A DNA stretch of 64,000 nucleotides, taken from NCBI RefSeq assembly GCF_003182475.1, contig NZ_QGTS01000003.1, positions 242,876 through 306,875 on the forward strand, in the 5' to 3' direction. The notes under the pieces were generated by a model. The model was not told the origin of the DNA. It saw only the letters and a program-made list of their open reading frames with translations, and searched no databases. Numbering within the stretch: the first letter of the stretch is position 1; each line of letters starts with the position of its first letter. The position numbers and the translations under genes were made by a program. Origin of the DNA: Mangrovibacter plantisponsor. GTDB taxonomy: Bacteria; Pseudomonadota; Gammaproteobacteria; Enterobacterales; Enterobacteriaceae. Positions 35,931 to 46,324 of the stretch are shown piece by piece.

Positions 35931-38900
35931 ATGAAACCGCATCTGGTGGTGGCAGGCAATGGAATGGCGGCGCTGAAACTGGTGGAAACGCTGCTGGCGC
36001 TCGCGCCCGGGCGTTTTAAGGTTACGCTGATTGGTAATGAGCAACATGCAACCTACAACCGGGTTCAGTTGCCTTCAGTTCTTAACGGTGACAAAAGCTT
36101 CGCTGAAATCGCGCTGCACCCGTCATCCTGGTATCTGGAGCAGGGTGTCACCTTGCTCACAGGTGAAACAGTACTTTCAGTTCACCGGGAAAGCCGCCAG
36201 GTGGTGACAGATAAACGCACGCTTGTCTGGGACCAGTTAGTTATTGCCACCGGGTCACAATCTGCAATGCCGCCTGTCACCGGAATTCAGTTGCCCCATG
36301 TCTGCGGGTTCCGCCACCAGCAGGATCTGTTCGCGCTGCAAAATGATCCTCCCGGAACACCGGTTGTCGTGTTGGGTGGCGGGTTTGTTGGGGTTGAAGC
36401 CGCGGCAGCACTGGCTCAGCAGGGGAGGCAAGTCTCGCTGGTTCACCGCCATGGCTGGCCCCTTGAGCGCCAGGTGGATGCAAAATGTGGCGAACGGCTA
36501 CTCAGTGCGCTGTCACAGCAGGGGGTTCACTGCCTGATGAACAACGGTATTACGGCGATTACAGCTGATGCCGTCAGGCTTACCAATGGGCAACTTTTGC
36601 CAGCCAAACGGGTGGTGATTGCGACCGGGATCCGGCCAAACATAACGCTTGCCCGCGAAGCAGGCCTGGCCTGTGGGCGCGGAATTCAGGTTAACGGGCA
36701 ACTCCAGACCAGCGACCACACCATCAGTGCTCTTGGGGAGTGTAGCGAGTTTAACGGTGAAGTACCTGGCTTGCTGGCACCTTGCCTGGCGCAGGCAGTG
36801 GTACTCGCTCATCGCCTGGCAGGCCAGGCGATCGCGGATTACCACCCCGAGCCTCAGGGCACCCGCCTGAAAGTGCGGGGATTGCAGCTGTTTTGTCTCG
36901 GCTCCCGTCAGGAGCAGGAAAATACTCCGCCTTTAATCAGTGAGAACAGCTCCACTGGCGACTACCAGCGGTTATATACCTGCAACGGGCACCTGACAGG
37001 AGCGTTCCTGTGGGGCGATATCAGCGAAGCAGCGCGCATCAGCGCACTGATGCACCAACCTATTCATTTTCACGCCCTCCTTCCGGGTGTTCCTTCCCCG
37101 GAAGCGGCGCCAACCGCAAGGACAGAAGCAATGCAGGATATCAACACGCACGCCAAAAAAACGTTGGTTGTTATTGGCCATGGCATGGTCGGCCAGTATT
37201 TTCTTGAGCAACTGGTTGAACGAGGTATGCACCAGCAATGGCATATCGTGGTTTACGGTGAAGAACGCCACCTGGCCTACGACCGGGTGCATTTAACTGA
37301 CTATTTTACTGCCGGGAATGCCACCACGCTGAGCCTCACCGATGCCGATTTTTTTGCTCAACATGGTATTGAGTTGCGCACCCACAGCCAGGTAACCGCG
37401 CTTGATACTGACCGGCGCAGCCTGACGGACTCCCAGGGCCGGGAGCTGGCCTGGGACCACCTGGTGCTGGCAACCGGCTCACGGGCTTTTGTACCGCCCA
37501 TTGAAGGCCATGATGACCAGCGCTGCTTTGTTTACCGTACGCTGGATGATCTGGATGCAATTAAAGCCTGTGCCAGCCATGCCACACGGGGTGTGGTGAT
37601 CGGGGGGGGTTTACTTGGCCTGGAAGCCGCCAATGCGTTAAAAACGCTGGGCCTGGAAACCCATGTAGTGGAGTTCTCACCGCGCCTGATGGCGGTTCAA
37701 CTGGATGATGAAGGCGCCACGCTGCTCAGCAGCAAAATTCAGGCTCTGGGTGTCCATGTCCATACCGGCATGCAAACCACTAAAATCGCCTCCAGCGCCA
37801 GTGGCTTGCAATTACAGTTCAGCAGCGGTGAACCACTGGATACCGACCTGGTGGTGTTTTCCGCCGGGATCCGCCCGCGTGATGACCTGGCGCGCATAGC
37901 CGGGCTGTCCATCGGGCCGCGCGGCGGCATTGTTATCGATAACCAGTGCCGTACCAGCCACCCGGCAGTATATGCCATTGGGGAGTGTGCGCTCTGGGAG
38001 GGCGCCATTTTTGGCCTGGTAGCCCCGGGTTATGATATGGCGCGTATTGCTGCCGCCCGGTTGTCCGGCGAGCAGGAAGCCCAATTCCTTGGTGCAGACA
38101 TGAGTACCCGCCTGAAACTGCTTGGGGTGGAAGTTGCATCGCTGGGTGACGCCCATGGCAAAACCCCCGGTAGCCTGGTGTACCAGTGGCACAACGGCCC
38201 GGATGGCATCTACAAGAAAATAGTGGTCAGCGCCGATAAAAAACAACTACTGGGCGGCGTTCTGGTGGGTGATGCCAGCGACTACAGTAATTTGCTGCAA
38301 CTGATGCTCAACCGCATCGATTTACCAGATGCGCCTGCCCAATTGATTCTGCCGGCAACTGGCGATAAACCTGCCGCTCAGGGCAGCAAAGCGCTTCCGG
38401 ACAGCGCAGTTCTGTGTTCGTGCCACAACGTAACCAAAGGTGCAATTCGCGCAGCCGTAACCGCAGGCCACCATGATCTCAGCGCAGTGAAATCATTCAC
38501 TAAAGCTGGCACGGGTTGCGGCGGGTGCACATCCCTGGTTAAACAGGTGATGGAGCAGGCACTGGAGGAATCCGGGGTTGCAGTCAGTGACGATATCTGC
38601 GAACACTTCCCCTGGTCGCGCCAGGCATTATTTAACCTGATTCAGGTTGAAAACATCCGCAGCTTTGATGATCTGATCCAGCGCCATGGTAGCGGCCACG
38701 GCTGCGAAATTTGCAAACCACTGGTTGGCTCACTGCTGGCATCAGCCTGGAATGACTACCTGCTGAAACCAGAACACTTGCCACTGCAGGATACCAATGA
38801 CCGCTACTTTGCCAACATTCAGAAAAACGGCACTTATTCCATTGTGCCAAGGATCCCGGCAGGCGAGATAACTCCGCAAGGCTTAATTGCCATTGGTGAA

Positions 38901-40031
38901 GTCGCTCAACGCTACAATTTGTATACCAAAATTACTGGCGGCCAGCGCATTGACCTGTTTGGCGCCACTCTTGCACAGTTACCCCTTATCTGGCAGGAAC
39001 TGATTGATGCAGGTTTTGAAACCGGCCACGCTTATGGCAAGTCATTACGTACGGTGAAATCCTGTGTCGGCGAAAACTGGTGCCGTTATGGTGTCCAGGA
39101 TTCAACCAGCATGGCGATTGAGCTGGAACAACGTTACAAAGGATTGCGCTCGCCGCACAAAATTAAAATGGCGGTTTCAGGCTGTACCCGTGAGTGTGCA
39201 GAAGCGCAGAGCAAAGATATTGGTGTGATTGCCACGGACAAAGGCTGGAACCTGTATGTCTGCGGTAATGGCGGCATGAAACCTCGCCATGCAGATCTGT
39301 TTGCCACTGATCTTGATAGCGCAACATTAATTCGCTACATCGACCGGGTACTGATGTTCTATATCCGTACCGCCGGGCGTTTAACCCGCACCAGTGTGTG
39401 GCTTGATAATCTGGAAGGCGGGCTGGATTATCTCCGCCAGGTGGTCATTGACGACAAACTTGGCATAAACGCGCAGTTGGAAGCCAACATGGCGCACATT
39501 GTTGACACCTGGCAGTGTGAATGGCAAACCACGCTGAACGACCCGGAACAACTCAGCCGGTTCACCGCCACCATCAACAGCGATACCCCGGATGAATCTG
39601 TGCAATGGGATACCCGCCGCGGGCAAATACAACCCACCACCGCACTAGTCACACACCCGTCGCGCCTGCCTGCGGAACCCTGGCAAACGGTGTGCGCTGT
39701 TTCCGCTATCCCCAATAATGCTGGCATTGGCGCTCGCCTGGGCAGCCACCGTATTGCCCTGTTCCGTATTGGGGAACAGGTTTGGGCACTGGACGACATT
39801 GAACCCGGCACCCGGGCCTGCGTGATGTCGCGCGGTTTACTGGGAGACAACGCGGGAGAACTGATTGTGATCTCGCCACTGTATAAGCACCGTTTTCGCC
39901 TGGCTGACGGGCGTGCACTGGAAGGGGAAACGCACCTGCGCAGTTGGCCGGTACATGTCGTGAATGGGCAGGTACTGGTTGCCAGTGAACCGGCAACGCA
40001 CAGCGAACCTGTCGCCGAGGCTACTGTATGA
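35931..40031 (+). CDS. nasB: Fused NasC-NasB: nitrate reductase electron-transfer subunit and siroheme nitrite reductase
   Basis: A single 1366-codon frame. Residues 1-400 are an FAD/NAD(P)H oxidoreductase like NasC (VVAGNGMAALKLVE, VVLGGGFVGVEAAAAL). Residues 401-1366 match the NirB-type nitrite reductase NasB: FAD/NAD domain (VIGHGMVGQYFLEQL), two BFD-like Fe-S regions (CSCHNVTKG, TGCGGC; then GHGCEICKP), siroheme/4Fe-4S ligands Cys1045, Cys1051, Cys1085 and Cys1089, and a C-terminal NirD-like domain without Rieske ligands. NasC passes NADH electrons to NasA; NasB reduces nitrite to ammonia. An internal ATG at 37131 has AAGGA 8 nt upstream, so free NasB could also be made. The frame to 35772 inside nasD is a false extension. 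Confidence 0.9.
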   Translation: MKPHLVVAGNGMAALKLVETLLALAPGRFKVTLIGNEQHATYNRVQLPSVLNGDKSFAEIALHPSSWYLEQGVTLLTGETVLSVHRESRQVVTDKRTLVWDQLVIATGSQSAMPPVTGIQLPHVCGFRHQQDLFALQNDPPGTPVVVLGGGFVGVEAAAALAQQGRQVSLVHRHGWPLERQVDAKCGERLLSALSQQGVHCLMNNGITAITADAVRLTNGQLLPAKRVVIATGIRPNITLAREAGLACGRGIQVNGQLQTSDHTISALGECSEFNGEVPGLLAPCLAQAVVLAHRLAGQAIADYHPEPQGTRLKVRGLQLFCLGSRQEQENTPPLISENSSTGDYQRLYTCNGHLTGAFLWGDISEAARISALMHQPIHFHALLPGVPSPEAAPTARTEAMQDINTHAKKTLVVIGHGMVGQYFLEQLVERGMHQQWHIVVYGEERHLAYDRVHLTDYFTAGNATTLSLTDADFFAQHGIELRTHSQVTALDTDRRSLTDSQGRELAWDHLVLATGSRAFVPPIEGHDDQRCFVYRTLDDLDAIKACASHATRGVVIGGGLLGLEAANALKTLGLETHVVEFSPRLMAVQLDDEGATLLSSKIQALGVHVHTGMQTTKIASSASGLQLQFSSGEPLDTDLVVFSAGIRPRDDLARIAGLSIGPRGGIVIDNQCRTSHPAVYAIGECALWEGAIFGLVAPGYDMARIAAARLSGEQEAQFLGADMSTRLKLLGVEVASLGDAHGKTPGSLVYQWHNGPDGIYKKIVVSADKKQLLGGVLVGDASDYSNLLQLMLNRIDLPDAPAQLILPATGDKPAAQGSKALPDSAVLCSCHNVTKGAIRAAVTAGHHDLSAVKSFTKAGTGCGGCTSLVKQVMEQALEESGVAVSDDICEHFPWSRQALFNLIQVENIRSFDDLIQRHGSGHGCEICKPLVGSLLASAWNDYLLKPEHLPLQDTNDRYFANIQKNGTYSIVPRIPAGEITPQGLIAIGEVAQRYNLYTKITGGQRIDLFGATLAQLPLIWQELIDAGFETGHAYGKSLRTVKSCVGENWCRYGVQDSTSMAIELEQRYKGLRSPHKIKMAVSGCTRECAEAQSKDIGVIATDKGWNLYVCGNGGMKPRHADLFATDLDSATLIRYIDRVLMFYIRTAGRLTRTSVWLDNLEGGLDYLRQVVIDDKLGINAQLEANMAHIVDTWQCEWQTTLNDPEQLSRFTATINSDTPDESVQWDTRRGQIQPTTALVTHPSRLPAEPWQTVCAVSAIPNNAGIGARLGSHRIALFRIGEQVWALDDIEPGTRACVMSRGLLGDNAGELIVISPLYKHRFRLADGRALEGETHLRSWPVHVVNGQVLVASEPATHSEPVAEATV

Positions 40032-42664
40032 ATGAAACCCGGACCACTTGCCCGTATTGCGGTACCGGCTGCGGTCTGCGGGTTTCCGGGGCATCAGCAA
40101 ATGTTGCCGGGCAGATACCGGCAATAAAAGTGCAGGGCGATACCTCACACCCGGCAAACCTGGGGCGCATCTGTGTAAAAGGCAGTGCACTGGATAAAAC
40201 AATGGGGTTACAGGGGCGGCTTCTCGCCCCGCACATCAAACAGCAGCGCGTGTCCTGGGAGCAGGCACTGGACCATGCTGCCCAACGGCTTGCTGACATT
40301 ATTCACCAGCACGGCCCGGATTCAGTTGCGTTCTACGCCTCCGGGCAATTACTCACTGAAGACTACTATGCTGCCAACAAGCTTATGAAAGGGTTTATCG
40401 GCAGCGGCAATATCGACACCAATTCACGGTTGTGTATGTCTTCCGCTGTCGCGGCCTATAAACGCGCTTTTGGCGAAGATGCCGTACCCTGCAACTATGA
40501 AGATATTGAACTGGCGGATGTCGTAGTCCTGGTGGGGAGTAACCTTGCCTGGGCGCATCCGGTATTGTGGCAACGCCTGGCGGCGGCACGGGCGGCCAGG
40601 CCTGATATGCAAATCATTGCCATCGACCCCCGGCGCAGCACAACTTGTGCGGAAGCAGACCTGCACCTGGCTATCACTCCCGGTAGCGACAGCGCGTTGT
40701 TTACTGGCCTGGTAAACTGGCTGATAACAGAAGGAAAAGAAGATGCTCTGTGGCGCAGCAGAACTGTGGGGCGCACCGAAACGGCCCAGGCAGCCGCCCC
40801 CTGGACTGCAGACAAAGTCGCTGAATATTGTGGCCTTTCACGCAACCAGGTTGAAGCCTTTTACCAGCTTTACTGTAAACCACGCCGGGTAATGACATTG
40901 TGGTGTATGGGCATTAACCAGTCCGCCACAGGCACAGATAAATGCAATGCCATCATCAATGCCCACCTGGTTGCCGGGCAAATAGCCAGCCCCGGATGTG
41001 GCCCTTTTTCTCTTACCGGCCAGCCCAATGCCATGGGCGGGCGTGAAGTGGGGGGGCTGGCAAACCAGCTTGCCGCCCATATGGATTTTACCCCGGAAGC
41101 CATTGAGCGGGTGGGCAGGTTCTGGGGCAGCAACCGCACAGCGCATAAACCGGGTTATAAAGCAGTGGAGCTGTTTCAGGCTGTTGAACGGGGCGACGTC
41201 AAAGCCATCTGGATTATGGGTACCAACCCGGCGGTATCGTTGCCAGACACCAACCAGGTTGCCCGGGCGCTGGCGCTATGTGAGTGTGTGATAGTTTCTG
41301 ACATCACTGCGCACACCACGACGGCAGCCTTTGCGGATGTTCTTTTCCCGGCCCAGGGCTGGGGAGAAAAAGAGGGTACGGTCACCAATTCCGAACGCCG
41401 CATCTCACGGCAACGGCGCTTTGCCGAACCACCCGGTGAAGCCCGTCCAGACTGGTGGATAATTGCGCAAATCGCCCGGCGTATGGGGTATGAGAAAGCT
41501 TTTGACTGGTCTCATCCTCATGAGATTTTTAGTGAACACGCGGCGCTTACCGGTTTTGAAAACCAGGGAGAGCGCCTGTTTGATATCAGTGGGTTAAGCC
41601 GTTTAACCCGCACTGAATGGGAACAGTTGCAACCTATTCAGTGGCCGGTAAATTCACACCACCCGGCAGGGTGCTCCCGGTTATTTCAGGATGGCGTATT
41701 TGCTTTCCCGGATGGTAAAGCCCGCCTGGTACCGGTTCACCCACAGCCGCCCAGGAGTACCACCAGTAAATATTACCCTCTGGTAATGAATACTGGCCGT
41801 ATCCGCGACCAGTGGCACACCATGACCCGCACCGGGCTGGTTGCGGGCCTGTTGCAGCATCGCAATAAACCTTATTGCGAAATCCACCCGGCAGACGCCA
41901 GCCTGGCGGGGATCACTGAAAACAGTCTGGTGCGGTTACAGTCTGCTACAGGCTGGATGCTGTGCCGGGCGGTGATAACCGATGCACAGCCTGCCGGGCA
42001 GGTATTTGTGCCAATGCACTGGAACAGCCAGTTTGCCTTGCAAAGCCAGCCAGGGGCGCTAATTACTGCGCATCGCTGTGAAATATCCGGCCAGCCAGAA
42101 AGTAAATTCACCCCGGTACGGGCCCAGCCCGTGACCAGTGACTGGGAGGGCGTGTTATATGCCAGTGACAGTGTCACTATTTCTGGTGCGCAATGGTGGG
42201 CCCGTGCTCCGGTGCCCGGTGGCTGGCAATTCTGGGTTGCAGGTGATGGGTGTATTACGGACTGGCTACAACAACAACCCTGGCTGGCCGGGCTCGAATG
42301 CCGCCAGGCCACGGACAATAATATTGCCTGCCACTTACTGGGGTTTAACCGCGGGGTGCTGAATGTAGCGTTCTATGCCAGCCCGTCAGCACCAGAGCCA
42401 GACTCCACACTGGTTTGCGCAAGCCTTGGCAAAAAAGTGGATAAGCAAACCAGCGACCAGTTGCTTGCCGGGCGCTCTCTGGGGGATACCCGGGGAGCCC
42501 AAACGGTGTGTAGTTGCTTTGGTACCCAGGCCCGGGATATTTCCCAGGCTATTGCCAGCGGTTGCCATACTGTCAGCTCTCTGGGTAAGCAACTTGGCTG
42601 TGGCACCAATTGCGGCTCCTGCATTCCTGAGCTAAAAAGCCTGCTGTCACAGCACGCACTATAA
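40028..42664 (+). CDS. nasA: Assimilatory nitrate reductase catalytic subunit NasA
   Basis: 878-aa cytoplasmic molybdoenzyme reducing nitrate to nitrite. The N-terminal 4Fe-4S ligands are Cys8, Cys11, Cys15 and Cys49 (CPYCGTGCGLRV ... GRICVKG). The bis-MGD domains include SNLAWAHPVLWQRL, IDPRRSTTCAEADLHLAI and SLTGQPNAMGGREVGG. A C-terminal BFD-like [2Fe-2S] region (CSCFGTQARDISQAI, then GCGTNCGSCIPE) is typical of NasA and receives electrons from NasC. It overlaps the nasC-nasB stop by 4 nt. It is the last gene of the nas operon. Confidence 0.95.
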   Translation: MNETRTTCPYCGTGCGLRVSGASANVAGQIPAIKVQGDTSHPANLGRICVKGSALDKTMGLQGRLLAPHIKQQRVSWEQALDHAAQRLADIIHQHGPDSVAFYASGQLLTEDYYAANKLMKGFIGSGNIDTNSRLCMSSAVAAYKRAFGEDAVPCNYEDIELADVVVLVGSNLAWAHPVLWQRLAAARAARPDMQIIAIDPRRSTTCAEADLHLAITPGSDSALFTGLVNWLITEGKEDALWRSRTVGRTETAQAAAPWTADKVAEYCGLSRNQVEAFYQLYCKPRRVMTLWCMGINQSATGTDKCNAIINAHLVAGQIASPGCGPFSLTGQPNAMGGREVGGLANQLAAHMDFTPEAIERVGRFWGSNRTAHKPGYKAVELFQAVERGDVKAIWIMGTNPAVSLPDTNQVARALALCECVIVSDITAHTTTAAFADVLFPAQGWGEKEGTVTNSERRISRQRRFAEPPGEARPDWWIIAQIARRMGYEKAFDWSHPHEIFSEHAALTGFENQGERLFDISGLSRLTRTEWEQLQPIQWPVNSHHPAGCSRLFQDGVFAFPDGKARLVPVHPQPPRSTTSKYYPLVMNTGRIRDQWHTMTRTGLVAGLLQHRNKPYCEIHPADASLAGITENSLVRLQSATGWMLCRAVITDAQPAGQVFVPMHWNSQFALQSQPGALITAHRCEISGQPESKFTPVRAQPVTSDWEGVLYASDSVTISGAQWWARAPVPGGWQFWVAGDGCITDWLQQQPWLAGLECRQATDNNIACHLLGFNRGVLNVAFYASPSAPEPDSTLVCASLGKKVDKQTSDQLLAGRSLGDTRGAQTVCSCFGTQARDISQAIASGCHTVSSLGKQLGCGTNCGSCIPELKSLLSQHAL

Positions 42665-42910
42665 TCACCCGCTATAATTCACGGGCAGGGAAGCCTGGTC
42701 AGGAGCATGATTATCCTTTTGAAACCACTTATCTACTCCCCAAGTATTATTTTGATTTCTATCAAAATACATCACACTTCTTGCGCAGTTATCTAAACTA
42801 GAAACAGTATCAGTCGATAAACCTGTTGGAAAACGTGTATTGCTTACGCGCCTGTAAACATGGCGCAACGTATTGGCGGTTCTGGTATATCACGCTATTC
42901 AGGAGCAGTT

Positions 42911-44128
42911 ATGTACTCTTTCATTGCCAGGCAACCTATTTTTGATCAGGATATGCATACCGTTGCTTACGAGTTGTTGTACCGTAATGGGCTCAGTAAT
43001 GCGTTTCCTGATGTTTCTTCGGAATACGCTACCAGTCAGGTTATTTCAGACCAGTTCCTTGGCTCACCACTGCAAAGCGTGACAGATAATCACGTTTCTT
43101 TTATTAATTTTCCCCACAAGATGATTATTGATCGCCAGGTTTTCAGCCTGCCGCCAGAGAGTGTGGTCATTGAAGTGCTGGAAGACGCGCAACCCGATGA
43201 TGATTTGTTTAGCGCTATCACTGAATTACATCACAAAGGTTTTACCGTGGCGCTGGATGATTTCACAATGGAAGAATGCTGGGCGCGCTTTATGCCATAT
43301 GTGGATATTCTTAAATTTGATATACGTAAACATTCAGCGGAACTCATTGCTCAGTATATTTCCCGTAACAAACTGGAAAAAATGACATTACTGGCGGAAA
43401 AAGTAGAAAGCCAGGAAGAGTTCCAGGCATTCAAGTCATTAGGTTTTTCACTTTTCCAGGGCTATTTTTACCGCCGGCCAGAAATTTTACGCAACAAGAA
43501 ACTGGCGCTGAATATTACCTGGTTAATTGAACTGATGCGTGAAGTGAACCAGCAACGAATCGATTACGAAAAGGTGGGCAATTTAATCAACCGCGATGTG
43601 TCTATTGCCTACAAATTTATGCGTTACATCAAGAATATTCGCTACCAGACCAGTTTCCCGGTGGAAGTGAATACCATGTCGCTGCGCGATATCGCGTTAT
43701 ATATTGGCGACCATGAATTGCGCCGTTTTGTCTCACTGGTGAGCCTGTACAGCCTTGATGATGAAAAACCCGTTGAACTGTATAAAAACAGCGTTATTCG
43801 TGGCCGGTTTTGTGAACTGATTGCCACAGAACTGCATATGACTTACCTCGAGGGCGATGCCTTCCTGTGTGGCCTGTTTTCATTACTCGACGCCATACTG
43901 GATCACCCGCTGCATGTGCTGCTTGAACAAATTACCTTATCACCCCGTATTCATGCAGCTCTGGTCGATAGCAAAGGCGTGTTGTTCGAAATACTCGACC
44001 TGGCTCGCCACTATGAAACCATGCAGTGGTTAGATGTACACCGGCTGGGTAATGAACTGGGGCTGAACGACCCACAAATCATCAAGATCATGACCAGCGC
44101 AATTCACTGGGCCGATGAAAGCTATTAG
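42911..44128 (+). CDS. EAL-HDOD domain signalling protein (YuxH/CdgJ type)
   Basis: 405 aa. Residues 1-200 form an EAL-like domain with EAL reduced to ELL (VAYELLYRNG), an Asn in SFINFP, Glu in VVIEVLED, DD in VALDDFTMEECW, Lys in ILKFDIR, Glu in LLAEKVES and Gln in LFQGYFYRRP. The DDFG loop is changed to DDFT. Residues 200-400 form an HDOD domain (VGNLINRDVSIAYKFMRYIK). HDOD-EAL proteins can influence motility and c-di-GMP pathways, usually without clear phosphodiesterase activity. ATG 42911 has AGGAG 5 nt upstream. It stands alone downstream of nasA. Confidence 0.88.
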   Translation: MYSFIARQPIFDQDMHTVAYELLYRNGLSNAFPDVSSEYATSQVISDQFLGSPLQSVTDNHVSFINFPHKMIIDRQVFSLPPESVVIEVLEDAQPDDDLFSAITELHHKGFTVALDDFTMEECWARFMPYVDILKFDIRKHSAELIAQYISRNKLEKMTLLAEKVESQEEFQAFKSLGFSLFQGYFYRRPEILRNKKLALNITWLIELMREVNQQRIDYEKVGNLINRDVSIAYKFMRYIKNIRYQTSFPVEVNTMSLRDIALYIGDHELRRFVSLVSLYSLDDEKPVELYKNSVIRGRFCELIATELHMTYLEGDAFLCGLFSLLDAILDHPLHVLLEQITLSPRIHAALVDSKGVLFEILDLARHYETMQWLDVHRLGNELGLNDPQIIKIMTSAIHWADESY

Positions 44129-44160
44129 CCACTCTCTCTGGCATAAATGACTGAGCGTGA

Positions 44161-44868
44161 TTAACGCACCAGTGGGGCAAGGTAAACCGGCTGGCCAGCA
44201 GTAAGCCCCTGGTGTACCTGGCGGGTAATGTCATCGCCCAGTATTTCACTCAGCCCGGCTTCCAGCGCGTTATAGGTTGCCGTGACAATATCCAGTGGCG
44301 AGGTTTTTGGCACATCAAAATCTTTTGTCATCCCGGTGTCAATAAACCCTGCATGCAGGCCCAGCACCTGCGTACCTTGTTCAGCCAGTGCCAGACGCAA
44401 CCCATTGGTTAAAGACCAGGCGGCCGATTTGCTCACCGAATACGTGGGTAGCATGGCGCTACTAATCCAGGACGCTACGGATAATACGTTGATAATGGCA
44501 CCGCCGCCTGGCTGAGCCAGCACAGGTGCAAAGGCCTGCGCTAAACGTAACGGGCCAAACAGGTTTGTCTCCATCTGCTGGCGAATGTGCTGTTCTGCAC
44601 TGGCATCAAGCAAACTCCCGGTTTGCGCAATCCCTGCGTTATTAATTAACAGCGTGATATCACCCGCCTGTGCTACCGCTCGGGTAATGGTGGCAGGATC
44701 TGTTACATCGAGCTCAACAGCGGTAACACCGGCGATGTTAATAACCTGCGGGTTGCGTGCTGCGGCATAAACTTTCTTTGCGCCGCGTACGAGAGCTTCT
44801 CTGGCAAACACTTCTCCCAACCCACGGTTAGCTCCGGTTACAAACACAACAGCATTTTTAAGTTGCAT
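44161..44868 (-). CDS. SDR-family NAD(P)-dependent oxidoreductase
   Basis: 235-aa classical short-chain dehydrogenase. The cofactor motif is VTGANRGLGEVFAREAL at residues 10-26, the structural LLINNAGIAQTG lies around residue 80, the catalytic Ser is in NVLSVASW and the Tyr-Lys pair in YSVSKSAAW. It is probably cytoplasmic. It converges on the EAL-HDOD gene and has no partner gene on its strand. The substrate is unknown. Confidence 0.9.
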   Translation of the reverse strand: MQLKNAVVFVTGANRGLGEVFAREALVRGAKKVYAAARNPQVINIAGVTAVELDVTDPATITRAVAQAGDITLLINNAGIAQTGSLLDASAEQHIRQQMETNLFGPLRLAQAFAPVLAQPGGGAIINVLSVASWISSAMLPTYSVSKSAAWSLTNGLRLALAEQGTQVLGLHAGFIDTGMTKDFDVPKTSPLDIVTATYNALEAGLSEILGDDITRQVHQGLTAGQPVYLAPLVR

Positions 44869-45143
44869 GTCTTTCTCCCGAGAAAATCAGTTATAGCTGG
44901 CTACATAAAACCACTCACAATATGTCACTGTTGTACCAGATAAACTCGCCCGGTAAACCCGTGTAATTACCGGCAGGCAAATGAATAATGTAAGCAATTA
45001 ATGCCTCAGTGATAAAAACCTTGCTTAAAATCAATTGTTTTAATAGTAATCAATAGTGGGTTAAACCATGTTTCCGAAAAGCCTGGGTGGCTGAAGGCAA
45101 CTGACAGACACCTGCGGTTTCACCAAAATACAGGAGAAAGTTC

Positions 45144-46316
45144 ATGCAAGCAGAAGATGCACTTAATGCATCCTTGCCGGGCATCTTTGACCGGGCAATA
45201 GCACAGGGCAGAGTGGTGGGTGCTGTGTGTGCCGTTGCTCACCAGGGCAAACTTCGTCATATCAGTGCTCATGGTTTTGCCGACCGGGAAAGCCAGCGCC
45301 CTATGTTACCCAGTACAGGCTTTCGGTTATCTTCAGTGACCAAGCCCATTGTCTCACTGGCCGCCCTGCGCCTGGTCGCCGCAGGTATCCTTGAACTGGA
45401 TGCGCCGGTAACTCAATGGTTGCCAGACTTCACGCCCACTGGCCCGCAAGGTGAGGCGGTAAATATGACGCTGCACCAGTTACTCACGCACACGGCCGGG
45501 CTGGGGTATGGCTTCAATCAGGGCAATGACGGGCCTTATATCTCAGCAGGGATTTCCGATGGCCTGGACCATGTTGATTTTGACCTGGCTGAAAACTTAC
45601 GCCGCCTGAGTTCTGTTCCTTTGCTGTTTCGCCCTGGAGAAAGTTGGGCTTATTCCCTGGGTATGGATGTTCTGGGGGCTGTTATTGAGAAAGCGACCGG
45701 GAAATCACTGCCGCAGGCGGTGGCTGAACTGGTGACTCTGCCACTGGGAATGAGCCATTCAGGTTTTGTGACTGCGGGGCTGGATAACATTGCCGTCGCT
45801 TATGCCAACAGTGAACAGGGGCCGGTTATTATTGGTGAAAATGCAGAGATCCCATTACCTGAAGGGTTTGGGGGAAGCGTGCGTTTTGCGCCATCACGGG
45901 TAGCAAACAGCCAGGCGTACCCTTCTGGTGGGGCGGGTATGTATGGCTGCGCACCGGATATTCTGAACTTTTTAGAAGCATTGCGCACTGGTGCGGGCCT
46001 GCTGCCAGCCAGCCTGCAAAGTGCTGTTTACCAGGCACACTGTGGCCCGGAAGCTGAATGCGCAGGCCCCGGCTGGGGGTTTGGTTACGGTGGGGCTGTG
46101 TTAGTTAACCCACAGGCAACGGGCACGCCACAAAGCCCCGGGACACTCTCCTGGGGTGGTGTTTACGGGCACAACTGGTTTATTGACCGGCAAAACGACC
46201 TGACTGTGGTGTTGATGACCAATACGGCCTATGAAGGGATGTGTGGGTTGTTGACCCTCGAAGTACGGGATGCTGTCTATACAGCTCTTAATGCAGGCCA
46301 TATTTCCGCCGCATAA
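45144..46316 (+). CDS. Beta-lactamase-fold serine hydrolase (esterase-like)
   Basis: 390 aa, class C beta-lactamase/DD-peptidase fold. The catalytic SxxK is Ser64-Val-Thr-Lys67 (FRLSSVTKPIVS), the second motif YxN is YSL in WAYSLGMDVLG, and the third region is WGGVYGHNWF. There is no signal peptide, which favours a cytoplasmic family VIII esterase rather than a true beta-lactamase. AGGAGAAAG lies 4 nt before the ATG. A strong hairpin follows the stop, then an MFS carrier on the same strand. A role in hydrolysing an imported ester is possible but unproven. Confidence 0.85.
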   Translation: MQAEDALNASLPGIFDRAIAQGRVVGAVCAVAHQGKLRHISAHGFADRESQRPMLPSTGFRLSSVTKPIVSLAALRLVAAGILELDAPVTQWLPDFTPTGPQGEAVNMTLHQLLTHTAGLGYGFNQGNDGPYISAGISDGLDHVDFDLAENLRRLSSVPLLFRPGESWAYSLGMDVLGAVIEKATGKSLPQAVAELVTLPLGMSHSGFVTAGLDNIAVAYANSEQGPVIIGENAEIPLPEGFGGSVRFAPSRVANSQAYPSGGAGMYGCAPDILNFLEALRTGAGLLPASLQSAVYQAHCGPEAECAGPGWGFGYGGAVLVNPQATGTPQSPGTLSWGGVYGHNWFIDRQNDLTVVLMTNTAYEGMCGLLTLEVRDAVYTALNAGHISAA

Positions 46317-46324
46317 CAGCGCAA

